A stretch of 64,000 nucleotides of DNA. Origin: Deltaproteobacteria bacterium (GTDB lineage: Bacteria; Myxococcota; Myxococcia; SLRQ01). The stretch lies in assembly GCA_029210625.1 (NCBI GenBank), contig JARGFU010000005.1:124001-188000 (forward strand), read 5' to 3'. The translations under genes were made by a program, and so were the position numbers. Shown here one piece after another: positions 1 to 12,467 of this stretch. Below the pieces are notes generated by a model. That model ran no database searches. It was not told the origin of the DNA and was given only the letters and a program-made list of their open reading frames with translations. Every line of letters starts with the position of its first letter. Within the stretch, counting starts at the first letter, position 1.

Positions 1-649
1 CCACCGGGGTCCAGTTGGCCTCGGAGACCAGGACCTGGCCGGTGAGGATCACCGGGGCGGTGGCCAAATCCAGGGGGAGCACGAAGGTGGAGTCGGCGGT
101 GGGGACCACGCCGCTCTGCCGCACCGGGGCCGTGCACTCGCCCGCGCCCCCGCAGCAGCCGCCCGCCAGGGGCTCGGCCACCAGGTCGTAGGCCATCGGG
201 ATCAGCGCGTCGCTGGCGCCGTCCCGCACGCCGGCCATCAGGGCCAGCTCGGCGCGGGCCTGGGTGGTGCCCTGATCGATCTCGAGCAGGGTCTCGAAGG
301 TGCGGGAGCGGCGCAGGCCCTCGGAGGTCGTGAAGCGCGCGCTGGCCTCCACCGGGGACTCCAGGGAGAGGAGGAGGGGCTCGGCCACCAGGACCTTCAG
401 CGGCTCGGTCCGGTCGAAGTCGATGGCCTCCACCGACTGGAAGAGGTAGCCGGAGGCGGGGAGGGGGGTGACCTCGAGGTCCAGCGCGAACTCGGGCTGC
501 CAGGTGCAGCGGGCGAAGCTGCACTGCTGACCGGCGTAGCACTCCGAGTCGTCGAAGCACTCCACCTCCGGGAGGAAGTTCATCCCGTCCATCGCGGCGC
601 AGCCGGCGAGGGCCGCCAGGAGCGGCAGCATGAGGAGGTTTCGCTTCAC
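1..649 (-). CDS. Cys-rich lipoprotein, 3' part missing at window edge
   Basis: The gene reads leftwards out of the window, so only its first 216 codons are seen. It starts at a GTG at 649 whose bases overlap the TGA stop of the preceding gene (GTGA), which suggests translational coupling. The N-terminus has a short charged stretch, a hydrophobic core and a lipobox ending LAGC near residue 17, so the product should be an exported lipoprotein. A short Cys-rich segment follows (pattern C-DDSEC-GQQC-C, residues about 31-48); such segments are common in myxobacterial surface lipoproteins. A second Cys cluster (GGCCGG) lies near residue 175. I do not recognise a catalytic domain and assign no function. 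It is the last visible gene of the kinase/activator operon. Confidence 0.75.
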   Translation of the reverse strand, partial: MKRNLLMLPLLAALAGCAAMDGMNFLPEVECFDDSECYAGQQCSFARCTWQPEFALDLEVTPLPASGYLFQSVEAIDFDRTEPLKVLVAEPLLLSLESPVEASARFTTSEGLRRSRTFETLLEIDQGTTQARAELALMAGVRDGASDALIPMAYDLVAEPLAGGCCGGAGECTAPVRQSGVVPTADSTFVLPLDLATAPVILTGQVLVSEANWTPV

Positions 650-1249
650 AGGCACTGCTCGTCACGCACGTCGAGGACCCAGCGATAGGAGGCCGGGTGG
701 GTGGAGATGCAGTCGTCGGGGTAGCCCGAGGCCGCGCAGTCCTTGGTCGCCCGGAAGAGCGGCACATCGGTGTCGTCGCCGGTGAGGGCATCGACCTCGA
801 CCACGAAGGCCTCGAGGACGTAGACCCCCGGGGACGAGAACTCGCCGACGAGATCCGCGGGATCGAAGTCGTCGGAGCGCCAGACGGTGCCGTTCGGGTC
901 GACCAGTCGCTGCTGGAGGAAGCCCGCGCCGTTCTGCCCCGAGACGTCGTAGTCGAGGAACCAGCGCACGGAGAGCAGCTGGTCGGTGTCCAGCTCGATG
1001 AATCGAACCGTGAAGAGGTCGGTCTGCTCCGGGCAGTCGAGGTAGAGCTGCACCACGGGCGCCGAGGGCTGCACGTTCACCAGGTCGATGGCGGGCGGTC
1101 GGTTCACGTAGATGGGCTCGGGAGGCATGGGCGTGGTGTCCTGGGGGATCAGACAACCCCCTGAGAAAGCAACCACCAGGCCAAGTGCCAACCCACTGGA
1201 AATACGGAGGAAAGCGCCCCGGGGCGGGAGCCGGAACGCGACATCGATG

Positions 1250-1263
<14 letters not shown>
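646..1263 (-). CDS. Putative secreted lipoprotein of unknown function
   Basis: This 205-residue protein has a basic N-terminal region of about 20 residues, a hydrophobic segment (LALGLVVAF) and a Cys after SGG at about residue 37, which could be a slightly atypical lipobox. The mature part begins with a Pro-rich stretch and then a region with beta-strand-like alternation and three Cys (DCPE, DCAA, DDCIS). The start overlaps the end of the upstream sigma-54 activator gene by 14 bases, and the stop overlaps the next gene's GTG, so it belongs to the same operon. I do not recognise the family. The long region before the hydrophobic stretch means the true start could lie further in, but I see no better start codon. 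Confidence 0.7.
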
Positions 1264-3067
<1,804 letters not shown>

Positions 3068-3077
3068 GGGGGCTCCT

Positions 3078-4130
3078 CTAGAAGGTGAGGACCAGGGTGG
3101 CTCCGGCGGCCTTCGGGCCGAACCAGGGGGCGAGGTGGAGGCGGGCCTGGGGGGTGGGGCCGGCGTCGGGGGTCTCGGGCGAACCCGTGGACGTGTCCGT
3201 GGACGTGGACGGCGGTTCGGAGGTCGCTTCGGTCGGCGGTGCTGTGGGCAGCTTGCGGGTGGTCTGGGAGCGGAGGACGACGGGCTCCCAGTGGAGGTGG
3301 GCGTCGATGATCCCGTAGGCGAAGAGGCCCCAGAAGGCCGCGCCCGCGATCCACTTCATCGAGATCATGGTCGCCGCGAGGTTCTGGCTGCCCTCGGGGA
3401 TGCCGCAGCGCTGCCCCTCCTGGTCGGGCTGCCCGAGGGAGCCGCCGGGGATCGTCAGGGGCTTGCAGGTCCGCAGGTTCGCGGTGACGAGGTAGCCCAG
3501 CACGCTGGCGCCCGCGGCGAGGGTCTGGCCGCCGGCGAGGAGGCTGCCCTTGAGGACGTCGCCGTTCTGGAACTGACCGACGCCGAAGGGCAGCCAGTTG
3601 AGGAGGTAGGGGTGGTTCTCCTCGACCCGCTCGACCACCTCCGAGGGCTGCAGCCGCTCGGCCGCCTCCTCCCGGCGCTTGCGCTCCTCCTCCAGGAGCC
3701 GCAGGCGGGCCTGCTCGGCCCGGAAGCGCTCGGCCTCGATCCGCGCCTTCTGCTCCCGGATGGGGGCGAGCAGGGTCTCGTTCTCGGCCTTCACCTGATC
3801 GAAGAACTCGACCACCTTCGGCGGGTAGAAGAAGGGGTCCAGCTTGAAGTCGGGATCCACCGAGAGGAGGCTGACGAGGGCGCTGCGGGCCTCCTCCTTG
3901 CGGTCCAGGTAGTAGTAGGCGAGGCCGAGGATGCGGTGGGCCTCGACCAGGGACTCGTCCGAGGTCAGGCGGTTCTGCTCCAGCAGGCGGCTCACCTGCT
4001 GCACCGCGTCGGCGTAGTCGCCGTACTGGAAGCGGTCCTGCGCCCGCTTCAGCTGGGGGTCGCCCGCCGCGCTGGCGCCGAGGGGGAAGAGGAGGGCGGC
4101 GAGCGCCACGATCAGCAGGCGCCGCCTCAT
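3078..4130 (-). CDS. Exported TPR/coiled-coil membrane protein of unknown function
   Basis: The 350-residue product starts with a clear signal peptide (basic MRRR, hydrophobic core, GASAAG cleavage region). It continues with TPR-like helices (about 25-110) and a charged coiled coil rich in E, R and A (about 120-165). A segment with two likely membrane stretches follows (about 185-215 and 240-265); its NWLPFGVGQFQNG start resembles the DUF5683-type membrane family, though I am unsure of this. After a Thr/Ser/Pro-rich linker comes a C-terminal stretch ending in alternating hydrophobic residues. Its ATG overlaps the TGA of the Ser/Thr kinase gene by four bases, so the two are probably co-translated and may work together at the envelope. 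The function is unknown. Confidence 0.8.
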   Translation of the reverse strand: MRRRLLIVALAALLFPLGASAAGDPQLKRAQDRFQYGDYADAVQQVSRLLEQNRLTSDESLVEAHRILGLAYYYLDRKEEARSALVSLLSVDPDFKLDPFFYPPKVVEFFDQVKAENETLLAPIREQKARIEAERFRAEQARLRLLEEERKRREEAAERLQPSEVVERVEENHPYLLNWLPFGVGQFQNGDVLKGSLLAGGQTLAAGASVLGYLVTANLRTCKPLTIPGGSLGQPDQEGQRCGIPEGSQNLAATMISMKWIAGAAFWGLFAYGIIDAHLHWEPVVLRSQTTRKLPTAPPTEATSEPPSTSTDTSTGSPETPDAGPTPQARLHLAPWFGPKAAGATLVLTF

Positions 4131-5995
4131 GACGAGGGCACCATGCTGGCGGTCAGCCTCACCGTCTGCCCGGGACGGAACCTCACCGTCTCGGTCCAGG
4201 GCTCGAAGCCCTGCTTCTCGACCTTCAAGAGCTCGGGGCGCTCGAGGAGGTACTCGCCGTCGGCGGTCTCGAAGGTGATGGGCACCTCGCGCCGGCCGCC
4301 CACCACCGGACCGATCAGCTTGTCACCCACCGAGAGGACGCCCTCCTGGGCGCTCTCGATCACCAGGGTCGCCGGGCGGGGGACCAGCCGGCGTCGCAGC
4401 TCCTGCACCCCCTCGCCGCTCGCCACCTCGAAGCTCTCCTCGAGGGTGACGAAGCCCTCGCGCACCACCTTCAGCTCGTGAGGCCCGTGGAAGAGGGTCG
4501 CCTTCGCCTCGGTGAACTTCTCGACCGCCAGCTTCCCGTCGATGTAGATGTCCGCCCAGTTGTCGAGGAGGATCCGGACCGGCCGCGGCACCTTCCTCAC
4601 CGGCGGCCGCACCAGCGGCCTCACCACCGGCGAGACCTCCGGCTCCGGCCGCGGCGTCACGGTGGCCACCTCCACCGGCTCCTCCGTCACACCTTCGATC
4701 GCCGGGCGTACCCCTGCCGCATCTGGTTCCGCGGCGGCCACCTCCGTCTCGCCTGTGCCCGCAGTCAGCGTCGGCGTCAGCGGCTTTTCCTCTGGACCCA
4801 CCACGGTTCCCGGATCACCCGCGTCCGAGACCACCGCCGGCGGCCAGTAGACGACGACCGCCCCCGCCGCACACGCCATCACCGCCGTGACCCCCAACGC
4901 CGAGAACGCCCGCAGCCGCTCCCTCCGCCGCCGCATCTGCGCCAGCAGCAGGGTCGCCCGCTCGTTGCTCGGATCCAGGCCGAGCACCGCGTCGCAGGCG
5001 CCGATGGCCTCGGGGATCTTCTTCTGCGCGACCGCGCGCTCCGCGCGGCCGAGCCAGGCCACGATCAGGCGCTCGCGCAGGCTCTCCTTGTAGCGGGGCG
5101 GATCGGCGAAGAAGGCCTTCACCTCGTCCGCGGGCCGCTCGAGGCCCAGATCCGCGAGGTGAGCGGCGATGGCGTCCGCCATCTCCTCGGCGCTCTGGTA
5201 GCGGTCCTCCTTCTCCCGGGCCATCGAGGTCCGCACGATCTCGGCGAGGGGATCCGAGACCCGGGGATCCAGCTGCCGCGGGTCCGGGTACTCGCCCTCG
5301 AGGATCTTCCGCAGCACCTCCGCCGGGCTCTCCCCCTGGAAGGGCAGCGAGCCGCAGACCAGCCAGTAGAGCACCGTGCCGAGGCTGAAGACGTCCGAGC
5401 GCGCGTCGCAGCCCTTGCCCTCGATGATCTCCGGCGCCATGTGGGCCGGCGAGCCCAGGAGGGTGCCCGTGGTCGTCATCCGGGTGTCCCGGTCGACCAT
5501 CCGGGCGATGCCGAAGTCGGTGAGCTTGATGGTGCCGTCGTCCTGCACCATCACGTTCTCGGGCTTCAGATCCCGGTGGATGATCCCGATGCCGTGCGCG
5601 TGGGCCAGGGCCCGGGCGAGGCGCTCGGCCACCAGGGCGCCGATGGTCGGCAGGCCGAAGCCGAGGGTCTCGGCGAAGCCCCGCAGGGTCGGGCCCCGGA
5701 TGAACTCCGAGACGATCCAGGCGTCGGCGGTGTCCTCCCCCGAGTAGTCGTGGATCTCCAGGATGTTGGGGTGGGAGAGGCGCGCCACCGCCTGGGCCTC
5801 CTGGCGGAAGCGCTTGCGCTCGGCGTCGCGCCCCGCCAGGTGCCGGTGGAGCACCTTGACCGCCACCTCCCGGTCCAGGGTGGTGTCCACGGCGCGGTAG
5901 ACCACGCTCATGCCGCCGCTGCCCACCTCCTCGAGGAGGTCGTAGCGGGGGATGCGCGGGAGGTCGGTCACCTGCGATGACCTCCGAGCGTCCAT
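4127..5995 (-). CDS. Transmembrane Ser/Thr protein kinase with PEGA-like C-terminus
   Basis: A Hanks-type kinase domain fills residues about 15-280: the Gly loop GSGGMSVVY, the invariant Lys in VAVKVLHRH, the catalytic loop HRDLKPENV near residue 138, DFG in LTDFGIAR and APE-like MAPEIIEG. All key residues look intact, so the kinase should be active. A TPR-like linker is followed by one membrane helix (about 363-385), a Thr/Pro/Glu-rich extracytoplasmic linker, and a C-terminus with PEGA-like repeats (DIYIDGKL, HELKVVREGF). I chose the ATG at 5995; an in-frame TTG at 6028 would add 11 residues, but a GGCAGGA sits only one base before it. It heads a minus-strand operon with an FHA-sigma-54 activator, a likely downstream partner. 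Confidence 0.95.
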   Translation of the reverse strand: MDARRSSQVTDLPRIPRYDLLEEVGSGGMSVVYRAVDTTLDREVAVKVLHRHLAGRDAERKRFRQEAQAVARLSHPNILEIHDYSGEDTADAWIVSEFIRGPTLRGFAETLGFGLPTIGALVAERLARALAHAHGIGIIHRDLKPENVMVQDDGTIKLTDFGIARMVDRDTRMTTTGTLLGSPAHMAPEIIEGKGCDARSDVFSLGTVLYWLVCGSLPFQGESPAEVLRKILEGEYPDPRQLDPRVSDPLAEIVRTSMAREKEDRYQSAEEMADAIAAHLADLGLERPADEVKAFFADPPRYKESLRERLIVAWLGRAERAVAQKKIPEAIGACDAVLGLDPSNERATLLLAQMRRRRERLRAFSALGVTAVMACAAGAVVVYWPPAVVSDAGDPGTVVGPEEKPLTPTLTAGTGETEVAAAEPDAAGVRPAIEGVTEEPVEVATVTPRPEPEVSPVVRPLVRPPVRKVPRPVRILLDNWADIYIDGKLAVEKFTEAKATLFHGPHELKVVREGFVTLEESFEVASGEGVQELRRRLVPRPATLVIESAQEGVLSVGDKLIGPVVGGRREVPITFETADGEYLLERPELLKVEKQGFEPWTETVRFRPGQTVRLTASMVPSS

Positions 5996-6051
5996 TCTGC
6001 TGGCTCTGGGCTGGCCATCTGCGGGCAAATCCTGCCGTCTGAGTCCCGGTG

Positions 6052-6071
6052 CCCTGACGCCCCTGTCAGGG
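6052..6071. repeat. Perfect 7-bp inverted repeat upstream of the kinase operon
   Basis: CCCTGAC (6052-6058) and GTCAGGG (6065-6071) are exact inverse complements around a six-base loop. The site lies just downstream of the proposed kinase promoter start point and after the end of the TPR gene. It could be a leader hairpin, an operator or a terminator for the gene upstream. There is no T-run, so a classical intrinsic terminator is less likely. Confidence 0.5.
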
Positions 6072-6079
6072 ATGCCCCG

Positions 6080-6109
6080 AGTCTAGCCTGGCACCTGCGT
6101 CATGGACAA
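6080..6109 (-). promoter_or_regulatory. Candidate promoter of the kinase operon
   Basis: On the minus strand TTGTCC (6104-6109) is followed after 18 bases by TAGACT (6080-6085). Spacing and both hexamers fit a sigma-70-type promoter in a GC-rich genome. The same TTGTSN-TAGNNT style recurs upstream of other genes in this window. It lies about 85 bases upstream of the chosen kinase start. Confidence 0.45.
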
Positions 6110-6120
6110 GGACGCAGGGG

Positions 6121-6729
6121 TCAGGGTTTCGCCGCGCCTCGGAGCGGTCGACGGCGGGCCTGGATCCGCTCCAGGAAGAGCTCGAGCAGCGCGATGGGAT
6201 CCCGGGGATCCTCCGGCACGGCGGCCGGCGCGGGGGCGGCCTCCGGCTCGTCCACGTCGAAGAGGGAGGCGGAGAAGCTGCGCTCCCGGGTGGCGGCGGC
6301 GCTCGGCGTCATCGCCTGGGCCGAGATCCCGGGCTTCGGCGCCGTGGCCTGCGCGGCGAGGAGGCCCTCGAGCTCCTGCAGGCGATCGGCCGCCAGCTCG
6401 TTGTCGGGGTCGGCGGCGACCACCCGCCGGTAGCAGGCGACGGCCCGGGCGTAGTCCTCCACGTTGGCGGCCGCCTCGCCCTCCTGGAGATCGTTGGCCA
6501 GGGGCCGGGCGGCGGCGCCGGCGGCGGCCTTGGGGTGGTGGAGCTCCATGGGCTGCAGCCCCTCCTCCAGGGTCGCGATCCGGGCGGCGTAGGCGGCGTT
6601 GCCGGGGTCGGCGGCCGCCAGCTCCTTGAAGAGCGCCAGGGCGCCCCGGAAGTTGCCGTGCCGCACCTCTCGCTCGGCCTCTCGGCGCTTCTCCTCGTTC
6701 GGGTCGGCTCCACCGATGGGATCGCTCAT
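6121..6729 (-). CDS. TPR-domain protein
   Basis: This 202-residue soluble protein has no signal peptide. It begins MSDPIGGADPNEEKRR and has a TPR-like unit at residues about 15-50 (HGNFRGALALFKELAAADPGN), then a second unit (EDYARAVACYRRVVAADPDN) at about 85-120. An Ala/Pro-rich linker and a short basic C-terminus (RIQARRRP) follow. Such small TPR proteins usually serve as binding adaptors; its partner is unknown. The start at 6729 abuts the divergent membrane-protein gene. No Shine-Dalgarno is visible, but TAGCAT lies eight bases upstream, so the mRNA may be leaderless. It reads towards the kinase operon but is separated from it by an inverted repeat and a candidate promoter. Confidence 0.8.
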   Translation of the reverse strand: MSDPIGGADPNEEKRREAEREVRHGNFRGALALFKELAAADPGNAAYAARIATLEEGLQPMELHHPKAAAGAAARPLANDLQEGEAAANVEDYARAVACYRRVVAADPDNELAADRLQELEGLLAAQATAPKPGISAQAMTPSAAATRERSFSASLFDVDEPEAAPAPAAVPEDPRDPIALLELFLERIQARRRPLRGAAKP

Positions 6730-6737
6730 GGCGAAGG

Positions 6738-6766
6738 ATGCTACCCTCCACCCCGTGGTGGTCCAA
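6738..6766 (-). promoter_or_regulatory. Candidate promoter of the TPR gene, possibly leaderless
   Basis: On the minus strand TTGGAC (6761-6766) is followed after 17 bases by TAGCAT (6738-6743), which ends eight bases before the ATG at 6729. Transcription would begin within a few bases of the start codon. The -35 match is weak (three of six), so this is tentative. Confidence 0.35.
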
Positions 6767-7431
6767 GTATCGAGCGTACGCCGGGTGGGGCTCCTGCTGG
6801 CCTCGGTGCTCCTCTGCGCCCTCCACCCCGCCGTGGCCTCGGAGCCCGCAGCGCCCTGGGCCGACAGCGGCTGGCTCCCCGAGGGCTGGCGGGCCCGGGA
6901 GACCACCACGCTGGGTCCCTCGGATCTCGGCACCCTCCCGTCCCTGATCGGGCGGGCGCCGGGCGAGGTGCTCCTCGCCGCCGAGACCCTCGAGGAGGAC
7001 ACGGCCCTCTTCCTGGTGGAGGTGGAGGCGCCCCTCACCGCGGACAACGCCTCCAGGGAGGCGCTCCTCCTCTCGGCCCCCGAGGCCCTGCGACACCTCT
7101 GGGGGGTCGAGGCCGAGGTCCGCTGGGTCGATCTGGTCCAGGTGGGAGGCGAGCCCACCCTCCAGCTCCAGGGCCGCTTCCGCCGCAGCGGGAGGAAGCG
7201 GCACCTCCGGCTGGCGTTGCTGCCACGGGGGGAGCACCACCTCCTCCTGGTGCTCACCTGGCCCGAGGAGGGCGCCAGCGAGCTGGCCGTGAAGGCCGAG
7301 CAGGTGCTCCTGGCCGTGCCCGGCGCTCCGCAGGCGAGCGCGCCCTTCTGGACGGCGTCCACGGTGGTGAGCACCGTGGTCGCCTTCCTGGCCGCCTTCG
7401 GGGCGTTCCTCCTGCTGGGGCGCCGCCGGCG

Positions 7432-7435
<4 letters not shown>
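6755..7435 (+). CDS. Small exported protein anchored by a C-terminal membrane helix
   Basis: The 226-residue product has a signal-peptide-like N-terminus (RRVGLLLASVLLCAL, then HPAVAS) and a single C-terminal membrane helix (about residues 200-220) ending in GRRRR. Most of the chain should therefore be extracytoplasmic with a short basic cytoplasmic tail. No Cys cluster or catalytic motif is evident and I do not recognise the family. I prefer the GTG at 6755. An in-frame ATG at 6728 would overlap the start of the divergent TPR gene and give an unusually long N-terminal region. The stop codon shares the bases CTAG with the stop of the convergent lon gene, so the two genes overlap by four bases. 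Confidence 0.65.
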
Positions 7436-9873
<2,438 letters not shown>

Positions 9874-10035
9874 CGGGTCTCTCCTGACGAAGGGCTGGGC
9901 TGGAAGGTAACCACCCTCGCCGGCCGCGCCAGCGAAAGCTGCCGCGAGGCCCCTCGACCGTCTCTCGAAGCACGATCCCGGGTGGGTGGCAAGCCCGGTG
10001 GAAGGGCCGGGGAGGGAAGGAGGAGGGCAGGGGGA

Positions 10036-10062
10036 TCGACCGGGGACCGCTTGGGCTATACT
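10036..10062 (+). promoter_or_regulatory. Candidate promoter of the VWA lipoprotein gene
   Basis: TATACT (10057-10062) is a good -10 match about 34 bases before the ATG at 10096. The best -35-like sequence is TCGACC (10036-10041), only 15 bases upstream, so the assignment rests mostly on the -10. The rest of the 9874-10095 gap shows nothing further that I can name. Confidence 0.35.
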
Positions 10063-10095
10063 GTGGCCTACGTACCTTCCCTCCGGAGGATCTCC

Positions 10096-11427
10096 ATGAA
10101 GCGTCATATCCGGCCCATCCTCGGGTTGGCCGCCGGGGCGGCCCTCGTCTTCGCGACGGCCACCGCGGCGGGGTGCCAGAGCTACGTCTTCGAGCCGGCC
10201 GTCACCTCCCTGCTGGCGGTGAACAACACCACCTACGAGCTGCCCGACGTCTCCTCGGCGGACATCCTCTTCGTGATCGACGACTCGGGCTCCATGGCCG
10301 GTGAGCAGGCCAACCTGGCGGCGAACTTCGACGTCTTCATCAACGCCCTGGACCAGGAGAACGCCAACCGGCGCAACGAGGGGAAGGCCGAGCTGAAGTA
10401 CCGGCTGGCGGTGGCCAGCACCTCGGTGAGCCTGAAGTACCAGCTCACCGACGGCACCCTGGTCGAGCAGAACACCTACTCCTCCACCGCCAACTGCCAG
10501 ACCCCCTACAACATCACCGCCGGTGACCCCTTCCCGGTGGGGCGCTTCATGGCGGCCCCGGGCAACCAGGCCATCCTCGACTCGACGACGATGGACAGCA
10601 ACACGATCATCACCCAGTTCCGCCAGAACGTGCAGCTGGGGGTGTGCGGCTCCGGCCAGGAGCAGGGCCTCCTGGCGGCCCGTCGGGCCCTGGAGGCGAA
10701 CCCGACCTTCGTCCGCGACAAGTCCCGGCTGGTCGTGGTCTTCCTCTCCGACGAGGAGGACTGCTCGGATCCCGACGGGGACCTGATCCTCTCCCTGACC
10801 ACCGACCGCTGCATCGAGGAGGCGGCCCAGCCCGGCGGCGGCCTGCTCGGCCCGGTCTCGGACTACGCCGATTTCTTCCGGGGCGTCGCCGCCGACGCCG
10901 GCAGCGACGTCATCGTCGGCAGCATCGTCAGCGCCAACGGCACGCGCCCCAACATCACGCCCGGCCTCTGCACCGACAGCGCCTGCGAGGCGGCCTGCAC
11001 GACCGGCGATCCCCGGGCGGATCCCTGCTGGTGCGGCGGCTTCTCCGCTGGCGGCCGCTACCTGCAGCTGGCCGATCTCGTGGCCAACGGCAGCCTCAAG
11101 GACTCGATCTGCCAGTCGAGCTTCTCCGACACCCTTCGGTCCCTGGCCGAGGTGATCGTCACGCCCGACGCCATCTTCCTCAGCGCGCGACCCTTCGAGG
11201 ACGATCCCTCCCTGGTGCTGCTGAAGATCATCCGGGACGGCGAGGAGATCCTCTGCTCGTCCCCGATCGACGCGACCCAGACCTGCGCCGATGGGGTGGA
11301 CTGGGTCTACGACCCGGTCGACGTGGCGATCCGGCTCTGCAACACGCCGAACTGCACGATCCAGCCGGGCGACTCCTACAAGGTGAGCTTCGTCGAGCAG
11401 GCCTGCTCCACCGAGAACCCCTGCTGA
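10096..11427 (+). CDS. von Willebrand factor A domain lipoprotein
   Basis: The 443-residue product has a signal peptide ending in the lipobox TAAGC (Cys about residue 27), so it should be lipid-anchored outside the cytoplasm. A VWA domain starts near residue 55 with ADILFVIDDSGSM, whose D-x-S-x-S motif is the metal-ion-dependent adhesion site. The domain continues through VVVFLSDEEDCSDPDG. The second half is Cys-rich (for example CTDSACEAACTTGDPRADPCWCGG), which suggests several disulfides. VWA lipoproteins of this kind are frequent in myxobacteria, where they are thought to mediate protein-protein or surface contacts; the ligand is unknown. The ATG follows a strong GGAGGA ribosome site. It is divergent from lon and separated from the next gene by 126 bases. 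Confidence 0.9.
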   Translation: MKRHIRPILGLAAGAALVFATATAAGCQSYVFEPAVTSLLAVNNTTYELPDVSSADILFVIDDSGSMAGEQANLAANFDVFINALDQENANRRNEGKAELKYRLAVASTSVSLKYQLTDGTLVEQNTYSSTANCQTPYNITAGDPFPVGRFMAAPGNQAILDSTTMDSNTIITQFRQNVQLGVCGSGQEQGLLAARRALEANPTFVRDKSRLVVVFLSDEEDCSDPDGDLILSLTTDRCIEEAAQPGGGLLGPVSDYADFFRGVAADAGSDVIVGSIVSANGTRPNITPGLCTDSACEAACTTGDPRADPCWCGGFSAGGRYLQLADLVANGSLKDSICQSSFSDTLRSLAEVIVTPDAIFLSARPFEDDPSLVLLKIIRDGEEILCSSPIDATQTCADGVDWVYDPVDVAIRLCNTPNCTIQPGDSYKVSFVEQACSTENPC

Positions 11428-11484
11428 ATCCGGGGGCCGGTCGGCCCGTCTCTTCCGGCAACCCTTTTGATGGCCGGACGCTGC

Positions 11485-11514
11485 TTGTCGCTCCCGGCGG
11501 CGCGGTGGTAGCGT
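11485..11514 (+). promoter_or_regulatory. Candidate promoter of the exported TPR gene
   Basis: TTGTCG (11485-11490), an 18-base spacer and TAGCGT (11509-11514) lie about 40 bases before the ATG at 11554. The pattern matches those proposed upstream of the kinase operon and yajC. Confidence 0.45.
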
Positions 11515-11553
11515 CCTCCGCCTGATTTCGGCCCTTTTGGTCGGGGAGGTCCC

Positions 11554-12423
11554 ATGAAACGGCTCGTCGCACTCGGTGCATCTTCTCTGTTCACCTGCGC
11601 CCTCGCCCTGTCGCCGGCCCTCGCCGAGGACGTCGCCGCTGCGCCGGAGGCCGCCGCCGAGGCCGCCCCGGAGCCCGCGGCGGAGGCGCCCGCCGAGGCC
11701 CCGGCCGCTGAAGCTCCTGCCGGCCCCGCCACCGTGGAGGAGTTCGCCGCCGAGGCCGATCGCCTCTGGGGCGTCCGGGACGCCACCTTCGCCGGCAAGA
11801 ACAACACCCTCCACACCGAGCTGCTCGAGAAGGCCCTGGAGAAGCACCCGGGCGAGTTCGAGCTGCTCTGGCGGATGGCCCGCATCTACTGGTGGCGGGC
11901 GGACGTCTCCCCCGACGAGAAGACCAAGAGCGCCTGGGGCAAGAAGGCCATGGAGAAGGGCGACGAGGCCCGGGCCCTGCAGCCCAAGCGGGTGGAGGGG
12001 CACTACTTCGCCGCCATCGGCACCGGCGCCTGGTCCCAGGGCATGGGGATCGCCAAGGCCCTCTGGAAGGGCCTCGAGGGCAAGTTCAACGAGCGCCTCG
12101 ACACGGCCATCGGCATCGACTCCAGCTTCGACTGCGGCGGCCCGAACAACGCGAAGGGGCGCTACTTCGACGAGCTGCCCTGGCCCAAGCACGACTTCGA
12201 CAAGTCGATCGAGTGGCTGAACAAGACCATCGCCATCTGCCCGAAGAACCCCCGCACCCACCTCTTCCTCGCGGACGCCTACCACAAGGAGGGCAAGGAC
12301 GAGGAGGCGAAGAAGCACCTCGAGATCGCCCTGAAGTCCACCCGGGCCGGCTTCCCGCAGGATCCGGGCGCCGTGGGCATCGTGGTGAAGTGGGCGAAGG
12401 ACCGGCAGAAGGACTGGAAGTGA
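11554..12423 (+). CDS. Exported TPR-like protein with Ala/Pro/Glu linker
   Basis: The 289-residue product has a signal peptide (MKRLVALGASSLFTCALALSPALA, cleavage near residue 24), then a low-complexity Ala/Pro/Glu linker to about residue 62. A helical TPR-like body follows; helices such as LLEKALEKHPGEFELLWRMARIYWW and DKSIEWLNKTIAICPKNPRTHLFLADAYHKEGKDEEAKKHLEIAL are typical. Two Cys are present in the mature part. It is probably periplasmic. Its job is unknown, but TPR repeats point to protein binding. A ribosome site (GGGGAGG) precedes the ATG. The next gene, an acyl-CoA synthetase, starts 44 bases on, so they may share a transcript. Confidence 0.82.
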   Translation: MKRLVALGASSLFTCALALSPALAEDVAAAPEAAAEAAPEPAAEAPAEAPAAEAPAGPATVEEFAAEADRLWGVRDATFAGKNNTLHTELLEKALEKHPGEFELLWRMARIYWWRADVSPDEKTKSAWGKKAMEKGDEARALQPKRVEGHYFAAIGTGAWSQGMGIAKALWKGLEGKFNERLDTAIGIDSSFDCGGPNNAKGRYFDELPWPKHDFDKSIEWLNKTIAICPKNPRTHLFLADAYHKEGKDEEAKKHLEIALKSTRAGFPQDPGAVGIVVKWAKDRQKDWK

Positions 12424-12467
12424 GCGCGGGCCGGCCGGGGGAGAGCGCAGCGCAGGGAAGGGGAGGG

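Noticed and set aside
11434-11447. Short GGGCC-GGTC-GGCCC hairpin after the VWA gene as a terminator
   Set aside because: The stem has only five base pairs and no T-run follows directly; in DNA this GC-rich such hairpins are expected by chance.
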